Part shown: positions 48,384 through 61,080 of the stretch, in pieces
Numbering within the stretch: position 1 is the first letter of the stretch
Layout of the letters: the number at the start of each line of letters is the position of its first letter
Assembly (NCBI GenBank): GCA_028023455.1
Contig: JAQFVV010012490.1
Location: forward strand, 930,001-994,000
Source of the DNA: Epiperipatus broadwayi
Lineage: Eukaryota > Onychophora > Udeonychophora > Euonychophora > Peripatidae
Reading direction: 5' to 3'
Length of the DNA stretch: 64,000 nucleotides
The notes under the pieces: model-generated
What the model saw: only the letters and a program-made list of their open reading frames with translations
The model's database searches: none
Told to the model about the DNA's origin: nothing
Program-made: the position numbers and the translations under genes

Positions 48384-49182
48384 ATGCAGCCGGCAATATC
48401 GGAATTTGATGTTGCAGAGGCAAGCGAATGGCCCCTCTTTGTCCAACAAATTGAGAAACTCCTGCTCATCAATATAATAAAAGATGACAAAATTAAAACT
48501 GTAATGTTATTGTGCTACTCCAGATTGCTAACAGACTGGTTGAACCTAAAATTCTGAAAGAACTAATGTTTCAGCAGCTCAAAGAGAAATTAGCAGAGTA
48601 CTTCAACCCTCGTGAATCTAGGCACATCGCCAGACTCCATTTTAGGAACCGCTATCAAGAAGAAGGACCATATATATGGCCCTGCGAGAATTGGCCAAGA
48701 ACTGCATCTATGAATCACACCTGAAGGAAGCACTCCTTGAACAATTTCTATGTGGTATGACCAGTGACCCCTTGAGACAACAATTATTGGCAGACAGTGT
48801 CATCAACTACAAGGAAGCTATCAAGCGTGAGATAGCTCGTGGCTATGCAAGCAAAAGAATTCGCAGACATTAAATTAGCGGACAGCAATCCCTATAAAAT
48901 AGCCAAGGTCAATAATTCGGAAGGAAGCGCACCCCAGAAAGTTAGTACAACGCAGAAAATTCAAAGCAATATTGTGTTTCTGCTGTGGGAAAATGGAACA
49001 CGGGTTCACAGAATGTGTTTACAAAGATCAACGATGCAGAAACTAAAAAAAATGGTTATTTAGAGAAAATGTGCCGAAAAAAATCTGTTGATTATACAAG
49101 CAAGAACTGCCAGGAGTGCCTTACTAAAGACAAACCTACTCAAGAAAAGTTTGTTCTGATAAATAACGTGTCATCTGACTAG
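48384..49182 (+). pseudogene. Ty3/gypsy-type gag, frameshifted
   Basis: Starts MQPAISEFDVAEASEWPLFV, then a capsid-like stretch with VMLLCYSRLLTDWLN, LKEKLAEYFNPRESRHIARL and EALLEQFLCGMTSDPLRQQL in successive frames. It ends with a zinc knuckle CFCCGKMEHGFTEC (48975-49016, C-x2-C-x4-H-x4-C) that would bind RNA. At least two or three frameshifts break it. GC content and codon use are higher than the surroundings, consistent with a recent arrival. No protease or polymerase follows; a different LTR starts 19 bp beyond. It differs from the gag at 2913-3923, which has a coiled coil and no knuckle. Confidence 0.8.
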
Positions 49183-49200
49183 GATCGCAAAATTGAAATG

Positions 49201-50094
49201 TGTTATGTATGTATATAATTAAAATACATATACACACAAAGTAATAATAGTAAATATTATAAATATTAATTTTTATTAAGCGCTTATAGTCTTATATAAG
49301 TAATAGTAAATGTAAATGGGGATTTAATATTTAAACATATGTATGTGTATAATTTGTCACATATACATACATAAGTTTATATATATATACACGAAGATAA
49401 AAATTCTTAGTTAATTTAATATAACATACTTTAATAGCTGTGTTATTTTTTAAAACAGCATGAAAACAAATCCTTTTAGATAGGAAGTTTAATTAGCGAA
49501 AGAACTTTGCAGATAAACAAGATGAGTAATTAAAAAGTAATCTGGCTGCAAAGATAATCAATCAAAGTAAAACTGAAGTCTAAATTTGCTTCTGCAAGTG
49601 AACTGGGAGGGATTGATTCGACCAGGATGGACAAGATTTGACCAATCAAATCCAGGAAATCAGGAATGGGGAAATGAGTGAGAGTGTATAAAGAATTGGA
49701 AACTGGAGGTTCTACCGACGCAGATGAACTTTGAAGGGTGCTGAATATCGATTATTGAGCATGGTAGCTCCAGGGTGGACCGCTGGCCTCCGAATGTCCA
49801 AGAGTCAGCATAGGGACTGTAAAGTAGGTCGTATTCGATTTTTATTATTGTTTTTGTATGCCTTCAGATTTATTTACGTAACCATATAATGATGTTAGTG
49901 TATTCGTGTAAATATATATATATATGTTATTGTATATACTTTTTCCACATATGTATTATAATGAAATTTGCTTTTACTATATCTACTGGCATTAGTCTTT
50001 ATTGATTATAATTATTGTATACCTATATAGGCAGAGCAGGGTTAGATTACTGCATAAATTGTTCACCGGTGTATTATAACTGGCAGACATAACA
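49201..50094 (+). repeat. LTR of a second gypsy-type element
   Basis: Starts TGTTATGTATG and ends GACATAACA, so the termini are short inverted repeats (TGTTATG/CATAACA). A TATA box, gtataaag, is at 49686-49693. The end is followed by gt and a primer-binding site. 894 bp. The left border is less certain than the right. Confidence 0.62.
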
Positions 50095-50096
50095 GT

Positions 50097-50110
50097 TGGC
50101 GCAGTCAAGA
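50097..50110 (+). promoter_or_regulatory. primer-binding site, tRNA-Ser type
   Basis: TGGCGCAGTCAAGA lies 2 bp after the LTR end and matches the tRNA-Ser primer sites of gypsy-group elements. Confidence 0.55.
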
Positions 50111-50613
50111 GTATACAATAACATATATATATATATTTACATGAATACACTAACAATTATATGTTTATGTAAATAAACCCGAAGGCATACAAAAACAATA
50201 ATAAAGATTGAATACGACCTACTTTACAGTCCCCTGACTCTTGGATGTTCGGAGGACAGCGATCCACTCCGGAGCTACCGTGCTCAATAATCGACGTTCA
50301 GCACCTTTCAAAGTTCATCTGTATCGGTAAACCTCCAGTTCCCAGTGTCCAATTCTTTACACTTTCACTCATTTCCCCAGTCTTGATTTCCTGGATTTTT
50401 TTCGTCAAATCTTGTCCGGCTTGGTCGGATCAATCCCTCCCAGTTCACTTGCAGAAGCAAATTTAGACTTAAGTTTTACTTTGATTGATTATCTTTGCAG
50501 CTTGATTACTTTTTAATTACTCGTCTTGTTTATCTACAAAGTTCCTTCATTAATCAAACTTCCTATCTAAAAGGATTTTTTTTTTGCCATTTTAAAAAAT
50601 AATACAGCTATTA
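50111..50613 (-). repeat. inverted partial copy of the 49201 LTR
   Basis: Reads as the reverse complement of 49431 to ~49935: tatacaataacatatatat at its start, agtcccctgactcttgg and ggagggattgatccgac-type matches inside, and cagctattaaag at the end. It starts directly after the primer-binding site and stops at the tail of RTE copy 3. Confidence 0.85.
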
Positions 50614-53600
50614 AAGTCATCATCGTCATCAATTATTATCAATCCACTGCAGGATGAAGGTCTCTCCAAGTTTAATCCATCTTCTCCAATCTTTAGCTTC
50701 TTTTCTCCACATCACCCCTGCACACTTTCTTATTCCATCCATCTGACATGTCTCTTTCTGGGTCTTTTACAATCTCTTGGAATCCAGTTTAAGATTTCAA
50801 TTGTCCATCTATTATCATCTCTTCTAGCAATATGTCCAGCCCAACTCCACTTTGATCTTTTAATTTTTTCAATGAGGTCAGTAATATCTGTTTTCTTACC
50901 CATACATTATGTTTTCGATCTCTTGTTACTCCAAACATGCATCTCGCCATACTTCTTTGAGTGGTCTGAAGTCTCTATTGCTCTTCTATTAAGTGTTCAA
51001 GTCTCAGATCCATAAATAAGAACTGGTAAAACATTTGTTAAAAACCTTCCTTTTCAAACACATAGGCATATTTCTTTTTAGAATCAAGTTATTTCTACCA
51101 AAAGCACTCCAACCAAGTTTAATTCTATAATTAATTTTATCCATTATGTTTCCATCTGTACTAAAAATCTGACCAAGGTATTTGTAACTGTTAATTTCTT
51201 CTAATTCATCATAATCAATCTTTATTTTCAGCAAATCGATTAAACATTACTTTAGTCTTTTTAACATTTGTTTTTAGTCCTACTTTCATCTGATAACTCC
51301 TGCAACATTTCCTGCAGCTCATGCATTATTTGCAAAAACAACTATATCATCTGCAAAATCTAAATGACTTAAATAATCTATTTTAATCCACAAAATACTT
51401 TTTGCAACACTGCTATAAAAAGTTTTGGAGATATGGAGTCACCTTGTCTTACACCCTTCTCAATGTTGACTTTTCCAGTATTATTACGTAATCTGTTGCA
51501 TTTTTATAAATATTTTTTAAAATATGACAATATCCTGGATCTATGCCTTGATGATCCAATGCTGTAATCACTGAAGAAATGTTTATAGAATCAAATGCCT
51601 TTTCATAATCTACAAATTCAAAACATAATGGCAACTCATTCATATTCATTTGTCCTTTCTATAACTTTTCTCAATACCTGGATATGATCCACTGTACTAA
51701 AACCACTTAAATCCAGCTTGTTCTTGTGGTTGGTGGAAATCCAATGTTCTCTGTAGACGAATTGTAATTATCTTGGTAAAAATTATGTATCAAACTGATA
51801 AAAGGCTTTCTAATATCTTCTTTATCACCTTTTTTAAATATTAATATTATTACTGCATTCTTCCAATCATCTGGTACATCTTTATCATTTAGACATTTGG
51901 TATATAACTTCGCTAAAAAATTTTCTATTTTTTCACCTGCTTCTTTTAATATATCAATTATAATTCCATCATTACCTGGAGCCTTTCCTTTCTTCATACA
52001 TTTAATTGCATGTTTCACTTCATTTAAAATTCTGGGCAATTCAGAAGATGTAATAGATATAGGAGGTACTTTTTCTTTATTACTATATAGTGCATGTTTA
52101 CAATTGTATTGCATTCAAATATCAGTCTTTCAAGCTAATTGTGCATACGCTTTTGCGAGTGTTAATAATAAATGAATACTTTCCAATACAAGATATAGTA
52201 TTTATGCAGGAATAAAATTAATCCACTTATTCCTGCAACTCAAATGCTTATATATGAGCAAATCTGAAGTGCTGGCAAGGAAAGCGTGAGGATGGACCGC
52301 TTACTTTAAATTACTATATACGATGTCTGAATGAATGACATCGGTGAAATTGTCTAGAATTTACTAAATGTCACTCTGAAACTTAATCATATGTAAATAA
52401 GCATTTATTTTTATATAGCGCATGTTTACAATTGTATTACATTCAAATATCAGCCTTTCAAGCTAATTGTGCATATGCTTTTGCGAGTGTTAATAATAAT
52501 AAATGAATACTTTCCAATACAAGATATAGTATTTATGCAGGAATAAAATGAATCCACTTATTCCTACAACGTGAGGATGGAACGCTCACTTTAAATTACT
52601 ATATACGATGTCTGAATGAATGACATCAGTGAAATTGTCTAGAATTTACTGAACATGACTAACTGAAACCTAATCATATGTAAATAACCATTTATTTTTA
52701 TATAGTGCATGTTTACATCGTATATAGTAATTTAAAGTGAGCGTTCCATCCTCACGCTTTCCTTGCCAGTACTTCAGATTTGCTCATATATAAGCATTTG
52801 AGTTGCAGGAATAAGTGGATTCATTTTATTCCTGCATAAATACTATATCTTGTACTGGAGAGAAAGTATTTATTTATTATTATTAACACTCGCAAAAGCG
52901 TATGCACAATTAGCTTGAAAGGCTGATATTTGAATGTAATACAATTGTAAACATGCACTATATAAAAATAAATGCTTATTTACATATGATTAAGTTTCAG
53001 TTAGAGTGACGTTTAGTAAATTCTAGACAATTTCACCGACGTCATTCATTCAGACATCATATATAGTAATTTAAAATGAGTGTTCCATCCTCACGCTTTC
53101 CTTGCCAGTACTTCAGATTTGCTTATATATAAGCATTTGAGTTGCAGGAATAAGTGGATTCATTTTATTCCTGCATAAATACTATATCTTGTATTGGAGA
53201 CAAAGTATTCATTTATTATTATTAACACTCGCAAAAGCATATGCACAATTAGCCTGAAAGGCTGATATTTATATAATTCTTGATAAAAGTCTTCTACCCA
53301 TTTCATGATGACCTCTCTCTTTTTAGTAATAAATTTCATCTTTTTTCTTATTGCAGATATAAATTTCCTATCAATACCAAAATGTTGTTTTACATTCTTG
53401 AGACTTATTTTCTTCTACAGTTTTCCTTGCTAGTTCACAGTTATGCTTTCTTATATCATTTTCAACTCTATCCCTTACCATTTTACAAAATTCGAGTATT
53501 CCTTTTTAATACATCATTTTTGTATATCTTCATATTTTTTCTTTTCTTCATAAATTCTTTAATCTCGGTAGAAATTTTATTGGCAAATTCCAGCTTTTTC

Positions 53601-55040
53601 TTACCAGCTATCTTTGTTGCAATTTTATCAGTTATTTTCATATTAATTTCATTCAAATCTGAATCATGATCAATATCTACTAGTACTTGAAACCAATTTG
53701 TAAGTTCTAATTTAAATTCATTAGAATGTTTCTGAAGATTAGGAATATCAACTGTAAAAATTGTTTTTCTTAATAATTTTTGTCTCTCTAGTTTTGCATT
53801 AACTCATATCTTACTAATCAATGATCACTTCCTGTGTTAAATTTATTAAGAACATTACTATCTTGAAATATGTATTTTCTGTTAGTCAAAATATAATCCA
53901 ATTCTGCTGTACCTTCATTAGGATGCTTCCTTGTCCATTTCCTTTTAACATTTTTCTCAAAAAAAATCATAATATAAAGTTTTTCTTTTTCAGCAAACTC
54001 CATAGTTTATGTCCTCTCTCATTTCTATTACCATAACCAAAGTTACCAACAGCACTTTCATTTGTTTACCAATTCGAGCATTAAAGTCTCCCATAACAAT
54101 TTTAAACTGTTTACTCTGATCAAAAGCCTTTTATATATCCACATAAAAATCTACTACTTCATCACTATGAGAACTTGTTGGGGTATAAACCTGAATTATC
54201 TACATTTGGTATCTGCTATTAAGTTGTATAACTAATCTTGCCACTGTCGGATACACTATCAATCTCCACAATGTTCTTCCACTTTTTATTTATAATGAAT
54301 CCTCCATTTGTATTTCCAATATTTATGCCTTTATAATAGTACATGTCCCCTTTTTAAATCAATTATCTTCACCTTTTCTTCTAATTTCACAAAATATAAT
54401 AATGTCCCATTTAATATAAGACAATTCTAATTCTCGCAATCTTCCTTCACTTGAAATGATCTGCAGTTGTAAGTACTTAAATAAAAAGTTGCCATCAAAT
54501 GGCAGCCTGGGTCTGCAATCGGGATTCTTAGCACCACCACCCTTGTAGGTCATTAATTGGCTCTCATTCACAGATACTTTGCCTCCTTGTATATCCTCCT
54601 TAACTTTATATAACTGTTTTTGTACCTCTTGTGACTCCCACAGGCTCTTAATAGTCTTCCTGTTCCTTCTGATACCTTTGTCTTTCTTCCAGGCCATTAG
54701 CAATTTGAGATATTGCTTCATGGAAGGACACTTCTTACTTGGCTACCTTGTTTTGAGCCAAAAGCATTTTCCCTTTCAATGTCTGTAGAGCCTGTTGTTT
54801 CCCTTTTATGGTCCCCAAGGAGTCTTCAAATTTATTGTATACCTATAACCTTTTGGCAGTCTATTCTTAGGATTTCCATTTTCTCTTCTAGGACCTGGAG
54901 TTTATTACCCATTTCCCTGTCTCTAGCTTCAATTTCCTCTCATATCTGTCTTTCTTTCATTCTCCTACATATATCAACATCTCTTCCCTTTCTTTCTCCC
55001 CTTTTTTTCTTTTTCCTCTTTTGAACAAGATCAAGATTCT
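50614..55040 (-). mobile_element. RTE LINE copy 3 (longest), split by a palindromic insertion
   Basis: Two pieces, 50614-52089 and 53276-55040, are colinear with copy 1. The 3' tail (minus strand GATGATGA) is at 50614-50630. Then, moving right, come the C-terminus, the polymerase (FEFVDYEKAFDSINISSVIT at ~51600, LPRILNEVKHAIKCMKKGKA near 52000), the linker and the endonuclease (MGDFNARIG near 54090, SYIKWDIIIFCEIRRKGED near 54365-54415). Beyond the endonuclease is a 5' region with a coiled-coil-like stretch (NKLQVLEEKMEILRIDCQKV near 54900), perhaps a first ORF. Numerous frameshifts. This copy shows that full elements extend ~0.6 kb upstream of the endonuclease. Confidence 0.87.
52084..53275. 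mobile_element. 1.18-kb palindromic tetramer inserted in RTE copy 3
   Basis: Insertion 52090-53269 is flanked by tatata (52084-52089, 53270-53275), and RTE sequence resumes exactly after it. It contains two direct units of ~328 and ~287 bp (unit starts marked by tatatagygcatgttta at ~52086, 52414 and 52701), then the same units inverted (~52714-53269). Each unit carries caagatatagtatttatgca and gaatgaatgacatcggtgaa-type blocks. Homologous to the dimer at 22402-22806. No coding capacity. Confidence 0.88.
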
Positions 55041-58000
55041 TTTGTATGTTTTTTTTTCAAATGGCAAATTTCCATCTCCCTGATGAAGAAACAGTCTATA
55101 AATTTGCTGCCCCACCACTGACATCTACCTATTCTTATACCTGAGCCCTTAGTGCCTTGTTTAACATATAACAAAAATTTATTAAAAGTAAAATTTGTCT
55201 TACCCATGCTTTCTTTTTGGAGTCATTAGATACTTTTATTATTGTTAACTCATGATTACTTTATTGTGACTTTTCTAAGTTTGGTACTCCAAGTACCAAT
55301 CTTGCCTAATTATTAATGTATTCACAGCCCAATCCAATTCTCTTAAATCACAAAACAAAAATTTTCAAATAGTGAGTCCTTTAAATTTTCTCCCTCTGAC
55401 AACAAATTTATACAAGGATCACTCTAACCTGTTTGTTTCCCTGGGAGTCAATTGCTAATAGGTGAGATACACATGTATGAATGATATTGGACCTCACAGT
55501 ATATATTAGCAAATTATATAACCAAAAAAATTTTGCTATTAAGCCACAGTGTCACATTTCAATTTTATACTTAGTAAGTTTCATTACAATAATTTAAACT
55601 ATCAACAAAGATTATTCTTCCCCTTACATATAAATTGATAACATAACAAGCTAATTTCAGCTGTTGCCTTTGCTAACAATTGAATGTTCATCTCTAGTAA
55701 AAAAAAAAAAAAAATTACATATATATTTGTTAAAAAAAATCTTTAAGCAAAAGTGATTTAATATGGATTGGAGTGAATAAGATCAATATGTTTAATATAA
55801 TGTAATCATAGTAATCTTATTTAATAACAATAATTAGGATAATTAAGGGCTTTGGATACTCTACTTGCAGGTGGTATTGATGAGTAGGTGAATTACAAGT
55901 TCTCACCGTTAAATTGCACTTCATAACTCTAAAGGCAATTATGTTTTTAACAATATTATTAATTTAGTTAATCTACAGTCAGATATACCTGATTTATACT
56001 GTCATGGCTGCCAAGTTTGCTGCGATTAAGAGTATGAGTGATCATGATGGACTATGGCCAATTTTATTAATAATACACCATGATCTATAACAGTCTCCCT
56101 ATGCAGATAAGGCATATACAAAATCAGATTCCATGTTCAGATCAATGCTAAACTAATGAGAGTAATATGGAGGGATGAACTGCTGACCCATAGTATAACT
56201 TCAGATACTACATCATTATATAAACTAACAGATGTGCTGTTAATAATGAGATTTATTACCATGTAATCGATTGCATTAGTTCAAGTGATCGAGTAGCTAT
56301 ATAAAACCATCTGGACCCTCCTGTTCCAGTTCTAAAAGATGAAGCTTTCTGAACTGGAAAGAATGGGTTGGCCTGAAATCAGAAACCCATCTTAGTAAAA
56401 TAGCATATAGCTCAGTGTAATACACATGTGCTTCCCAAGAATACATTTGCAATGGTCACTATAATAACAGCAATTAAAATTACCATATGCTACTCTATAG
56501 CTTTGTTCATGAAACTACCATATGCCAGTTCATGAAATAGCATTTATAAAACATGCTATTAAAAGGATTTATTAAGCAATTTAGTTTATAAAGCATTCTA
56601 CATAATGTAGACTATCACTAAGACAGATAAAGCATATTTGGACTTACAAACTTAATAATCACTGAAATACTTTATACTATCACTCTTGCTTGATCAATAT
56701 TTATCCTGCAAACCTGCCTTCCTTTAATCTAAAACATAATACCTTAATTAGTATATAAATGGGTTTCCAAAACAGATTGGTGTGTGTGCCAATGAGCAAC
56801 ATAGGTAACTACTAGAGAGCATATAATTGTCCCTCCTCCCTTGATAGTATTAGCAATCACTGCTCTGAAGGCCTAACACAAATTAATGAATCCATTGCAA
56901 TAAAATATAGGCATAAGCACAGATGAAAATAGGTAGAATAACAACTGGATATAGTTATCTTTACAGGAGTTTAATTCAGACATTTACTTGAACTACAAAT
57001 TAGGCAAGATTTTGCAAGTTAACCTTATTAACTTAAACTTACATTTACTATTTATACAGTTAGACATGAATTTATCTTACCGAGTTTAACTATTGAGAGT
57101 AATTTAAGTTTAGAATTTGTGCACATTTAGTATATAAAATAACTAGCCTTAAGAATCATTTAGTTTAAGAGCTCTGCAGATAGTTTGTTACCAATCTTCT
57201 GGCTGTGATGACTTGCATGGCATGGGACAAACATTCAATAACAGGCTGGTTCATTTGCTGCCCTTTCCAGCAGGCTGGTGTTCTTGGTCTTCCATTTCAA
57301 TAGACTTGTCCACCACAAGTAAGATGACAAGTGGATGCCTTCTAGCCTTTGACATTCATTGTAAATTTTGGCATAGTACCTGGCTGCAATTGATTTTTAA
57401 AATGACAAGAGTCAGTCTTTTTTAATTAAAACTGGGTTTTTTATATCAACTCTTTCTCATCCCCTCACAAGCTATTTAAGTTGTTTATAATTTTTAGTTT
57501 TAAATTTTAAGTTTGAATAGCTATAATAAATTTTAGTAAAGACAAAAGATCCAGCTGGGACTATTGACAAGTAGTGCCAGTCCAATGATTTTCTCTTTGT
57601 TTTTGTAACTTTATTTTTAAATCATCTTTGAAATTTGTTTTCAGTTTACAATCTAACTAGATGTACTTCCAAGAAACCGATAACTTTTTTTTAAAAAAGA
57701 GATTTAAGTTCTGTCAACATTCTACTATATGTATAACATCATCTCTGGACTTTGGATTTATATGCGAAAGCAATCAAGTTTATCCACAAAATCTATAATA
57801 AGTCAGAAGTAAAATTGGTTTAAAAAATTTGTAATGTTTCTAAAGTCTATTACCTTACAGCTTCCTCACATATATGTAGATGCTCCTCTACACATACAGT
57901 CATGTCTACACAACTTTTTATAACTGTGTATTCCTTATTATACACATACATAATTTAATAGCTTATGTTCACTATATAAATACATACACATACCTGGTAT

Positions 58001-58400
58001 TACCACCGATTTCACAATATTTTATGATTCATTTAAACAATACTATATGTGATCTTAGATGAGTATAAACTAGAAAAAAATACTGGTGGAACTGAATTAA
58101 TCATACTGTTACACTATTAAACTCTGAATTATTTGAGCATATTTATAGCCAGCTATTACATCAAGAAGAAATAGAAAATGAGAAAGAAATTATTATAAAT
58201 GGACATATTATAGAAATACAGTCTTGAAAGCTGAACCGATAGTGTAGGTTATAAAAAGTTTAATATAACTTTTCTAAATAATTTTATATATTAAAAACAT
58301 ATTGTTTACAAAATGTTGATCTATTATGAGCATGAATATTATATCTGAATGTCATTGTAGTCATAAATCCATTCATTGGATTTGTTTTTTTATTAGTAAG
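55041..58400. other. no recognisable feature
   Basis: Long AT-rich stretch. 57180-57410 is slightly richer in GC, with an open minus-strand frame of ~50 codons I do not recognise. A TATA-like tatataaaac lies near 56295. Confidence 0.5.
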
Positions 58401-58404
58401 TTAA

Positions 58405-59183
58405 TTAATGTTAAATATATTAAATTTATTAAGTGCTAGCAGATGATATAATAATAACATGAAAGGCTAATAAAAAATGCTTATGTGACAGCCAATCAGC
58501 TGTAATAATGGCTGCATGTGGAACTATCAATTCAAGAGCACAAGCCAGAACTATAAAAAAAAGATGGAACCCCACATTCTTCTCTACTTAAATTTATATA
58601 TAAATAAGTCAGACTCAATGTTTAAAACACCACATTTAATTCACTAAATATTATATATAAATAAACAATGTGAAATCTTTTAATTTACAACTAAGCAATT
58701 TTGATATTTAATGAAATGATAGTAACAAGTGTAAATATATTAAGCGCTAGCAGATGATATAATAATGTGAAAGGCTAAAACCTTTGACAGAAGCACCTTA
58801 AAAATCTTATGTGACAGCCAATCAGATGTAATAATGACCACGTGGAACTCTCGATTCATGAACACAATCCAGAACTATGAGAAAAAGATGGAACCCCACC
58901 TTCTCTACTTAATTTATATATAAATGTCAGACTCTAGCATTTCAAACTAAGAGCATGAAGCTTAAAACACCATATTTAATTCACTAAAAATTCTTGAATT
59001 GAGAGTTCCATGTGCACTCATTATTACATCTGATTGGCTGTCACATAAGCATTTTTAAGGCATGAAGGTTTTAGCCTTTCATGTTATTATTATATCATCT
59101 GCTAGCACTTAATAAGTTTAATATATTTACATTTGTTACCATCATTTTATTAGATTTGAAAATTGCTTTCTTGTAAATTGAAA
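58405..59183. repeat. tandem/inverted foldback repeat with attaagcgctagc boundary
   Basis: Two direct units (from ~58405 and ~58677; offset 311 bp at the motif gctagcagatgatata) are followed by an inverted unit (~58995-59183). All three carry tgtgacagccaatcag and the gctagcagatgatataataa block. The direct units also share cagaactatRaRaaaaagatgg. The inner pair (58677-58860 and 58995-59183) forms a near-perfect palindrome. No ORF. Confidence 0.82.
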
Positions 59184-59683
59184 GAGTTCTATCTTTATTA
59201 AATCAGGGAAAAGTAAAAGATATTAAAGTATTGATTTATGAAACCAGAGAATTCAAAGAACTTGAATTGTGACAGCTATAGACATAATTATTTTATTCCT
59301 TCAAAATAAATTAGGTTTTAGAAAATAATTTGATAACTAGTAAATAGTTATTCTTAGTTTAGCAGTTGCTTTAATTGCTCATTTAGCCATCCACATAGAC
59401 AGCAGTAACTTTTATCAATTATATAAAATAACACACCAACATAATTTTATATATGTATTTGCAGTTAAGCAATTGTCAAAGTGAAAGCAGATTAGCTATT
59501 CAACATAGCAGTCTCATGATACCAATGATGCTGAAATTATAATAAATATTTGTGTATTTGAGAAATAAAATATAAAAATTATTGCATTGAAATATATAAG
59601 TAATTGAAAAATGACTAGAAATCAACCTAATTTTGAATATCATGGATGGAATTATCAAGCACACATGATTATGACCAGTTATC
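59184..59683. other. no recognisable feature
   Basis: AT-rich; no evidence of genes. Confidence 0.6.
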
Positions 59684-60084
59684 ATGTACAACAGGAGTCC
59701 CCAACCCTATGCCCATGGGCACCATGGGGCCCGCAGACGATTTTAGTGTGCCTGCCACTATCCAAACACAATAAAAAATTATTTATCTGACACAAATAAA
59801 TTTAATTTTTAAAATTTCTTATAAATTATTGTAATCAAATTGTAGGGCATACTATACTTTTACAACGTAAAAATATAAACGTTAATTATATGTTAAATTT
59901 TATTTTTGAAATAAATATTTTTTTGTACATTATGTGTATTATTAACAATATCCAGCTATAAATTTACATTGAAAAAATAAATGGTGCCCCCCCCCGGTTG
60001 AAAAAATAAATGGTGCCCGCCAACTGGCCGGTATTATAGAATGTGCTCTTAAATGCAAAAAGGTTGGGGACCCCTGATGTACAA
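59684..60084. mobile_element. non-autonomous hAT transposon, family B (385 bp)
   Basis: Element 59692-60076 has inverted ends CAGGAGTCCCCAACC / ggttggggacccctg and a perfect 8-bp duplication atgtacaa (59684-59691, 60077-60084). A ~25-bp internal block (ttgaaaaaataaatggtgcc) is duplicated around a C-run near 59990. No transposase. Confidence 0.94.
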
Positions 60085-61080
60085 TAAAAATTGGAAAATA
60101 AAGCATAAAAAAGAAGAAGGGTTTAAAATTAATATTAAATAAGCAAATAACTGATTTTATATACCTAAAATTTATTAATGAAGATAGAAAATTACAACTA
60201 ATCATCAGTCTGTCAAAAATAAGTTCAAATCTCAATCAAACTGATTCAGAATAGTAGAAAAATAAAGACAGAAATGTAAACTAGTGAACAGTTTTAATTA
60301 ACACATTAGGAGAAAGAAAAATGAAAAAAAAGACGATCAACCAAAAATTATAAATGGAAAAATATAAATTAAAAATTATTAAGAAATAGAGAAAAAATAA
60401 CAAGAAAATAGAATCAATAATAAAAAAGATAGAGATAGACAATAGCAATAAAAAAAAAAACATATAGAAAAAAAATATTAGTAAAAGATCAAAAGAAAAT
60501 AAGTAGAAAAATCAAGCAATCATAAATCAAATTCTCAAAAATAAAAGATAGCAATACATCATGAAATATAAAAGCAAACAAGGCAAGACTGGAAACAAGA
60601 TAAAGATAAATTGTAAACAGTAGAAAAAAAATCAACAAGTAGATTTAAAAATGGAACCAGATAAAGGAAATATTAGAGAAAAAATTTTTTTAACAAAAAC
60701 GAGAAAGAATAAATGAAGATTAAAAAAAATATTTTAAGAACTCAAGGAAGATTTTTTTAAAAATTATCCCCCCCCCCCAAAAAAAAAAAACAGTCAAAAT
60801 TATAATATAAGTAGTTAATAAGAAATTATTACAGAAAATTTATAAACAAATAATGAGATTTAGAAGCTTATTTTATTTTCTAAAGAAAAAAAAAGTGCAA
60901 GTAAAAAAAAAAAAGAATCCATAAAGATGTTAGAGCAGAAAAAACAAGCTTGAAGGTAGTTTGAACAACAAAAAAGTAAAGAAAATTAGATATGAAATTA
61001 ATACAGATTATATTAAAGCAATTTGACTAAATAGGGAATTCAAATAGGTGGTGGAGATTGGTGGAAAAGCATTAGAAAAA
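60085..61080. other. strongly A-biased plus strand, unidentified
   Basis: From ~60250 to 61080 the plus strand is dominated by A and G with few T or C, unlike neighbours. Translation is Lys/Asn/Ile-rich with stops. Possibly a decayed retroelement, but no motif seen. Confidence 0.35.

Noticed and set aside
52090-53269. CRISPR-like or simple satellite array
   Set aside because: Units are ~300 bp, inverted relative to each other and flanked by a clean LINE insertion site; a foldback mobile repeat explains it.
54579-55024. Plus-strand ORFs of 69 and 103 codons
   Set aside because: Antisense to the 5' coiled-coil region of RTE copy 3.
57213-57425. Possible 70-codon gene
   Set aside because: No recognisable motif or exon signals on either strand; kept only as unexplained sequence.
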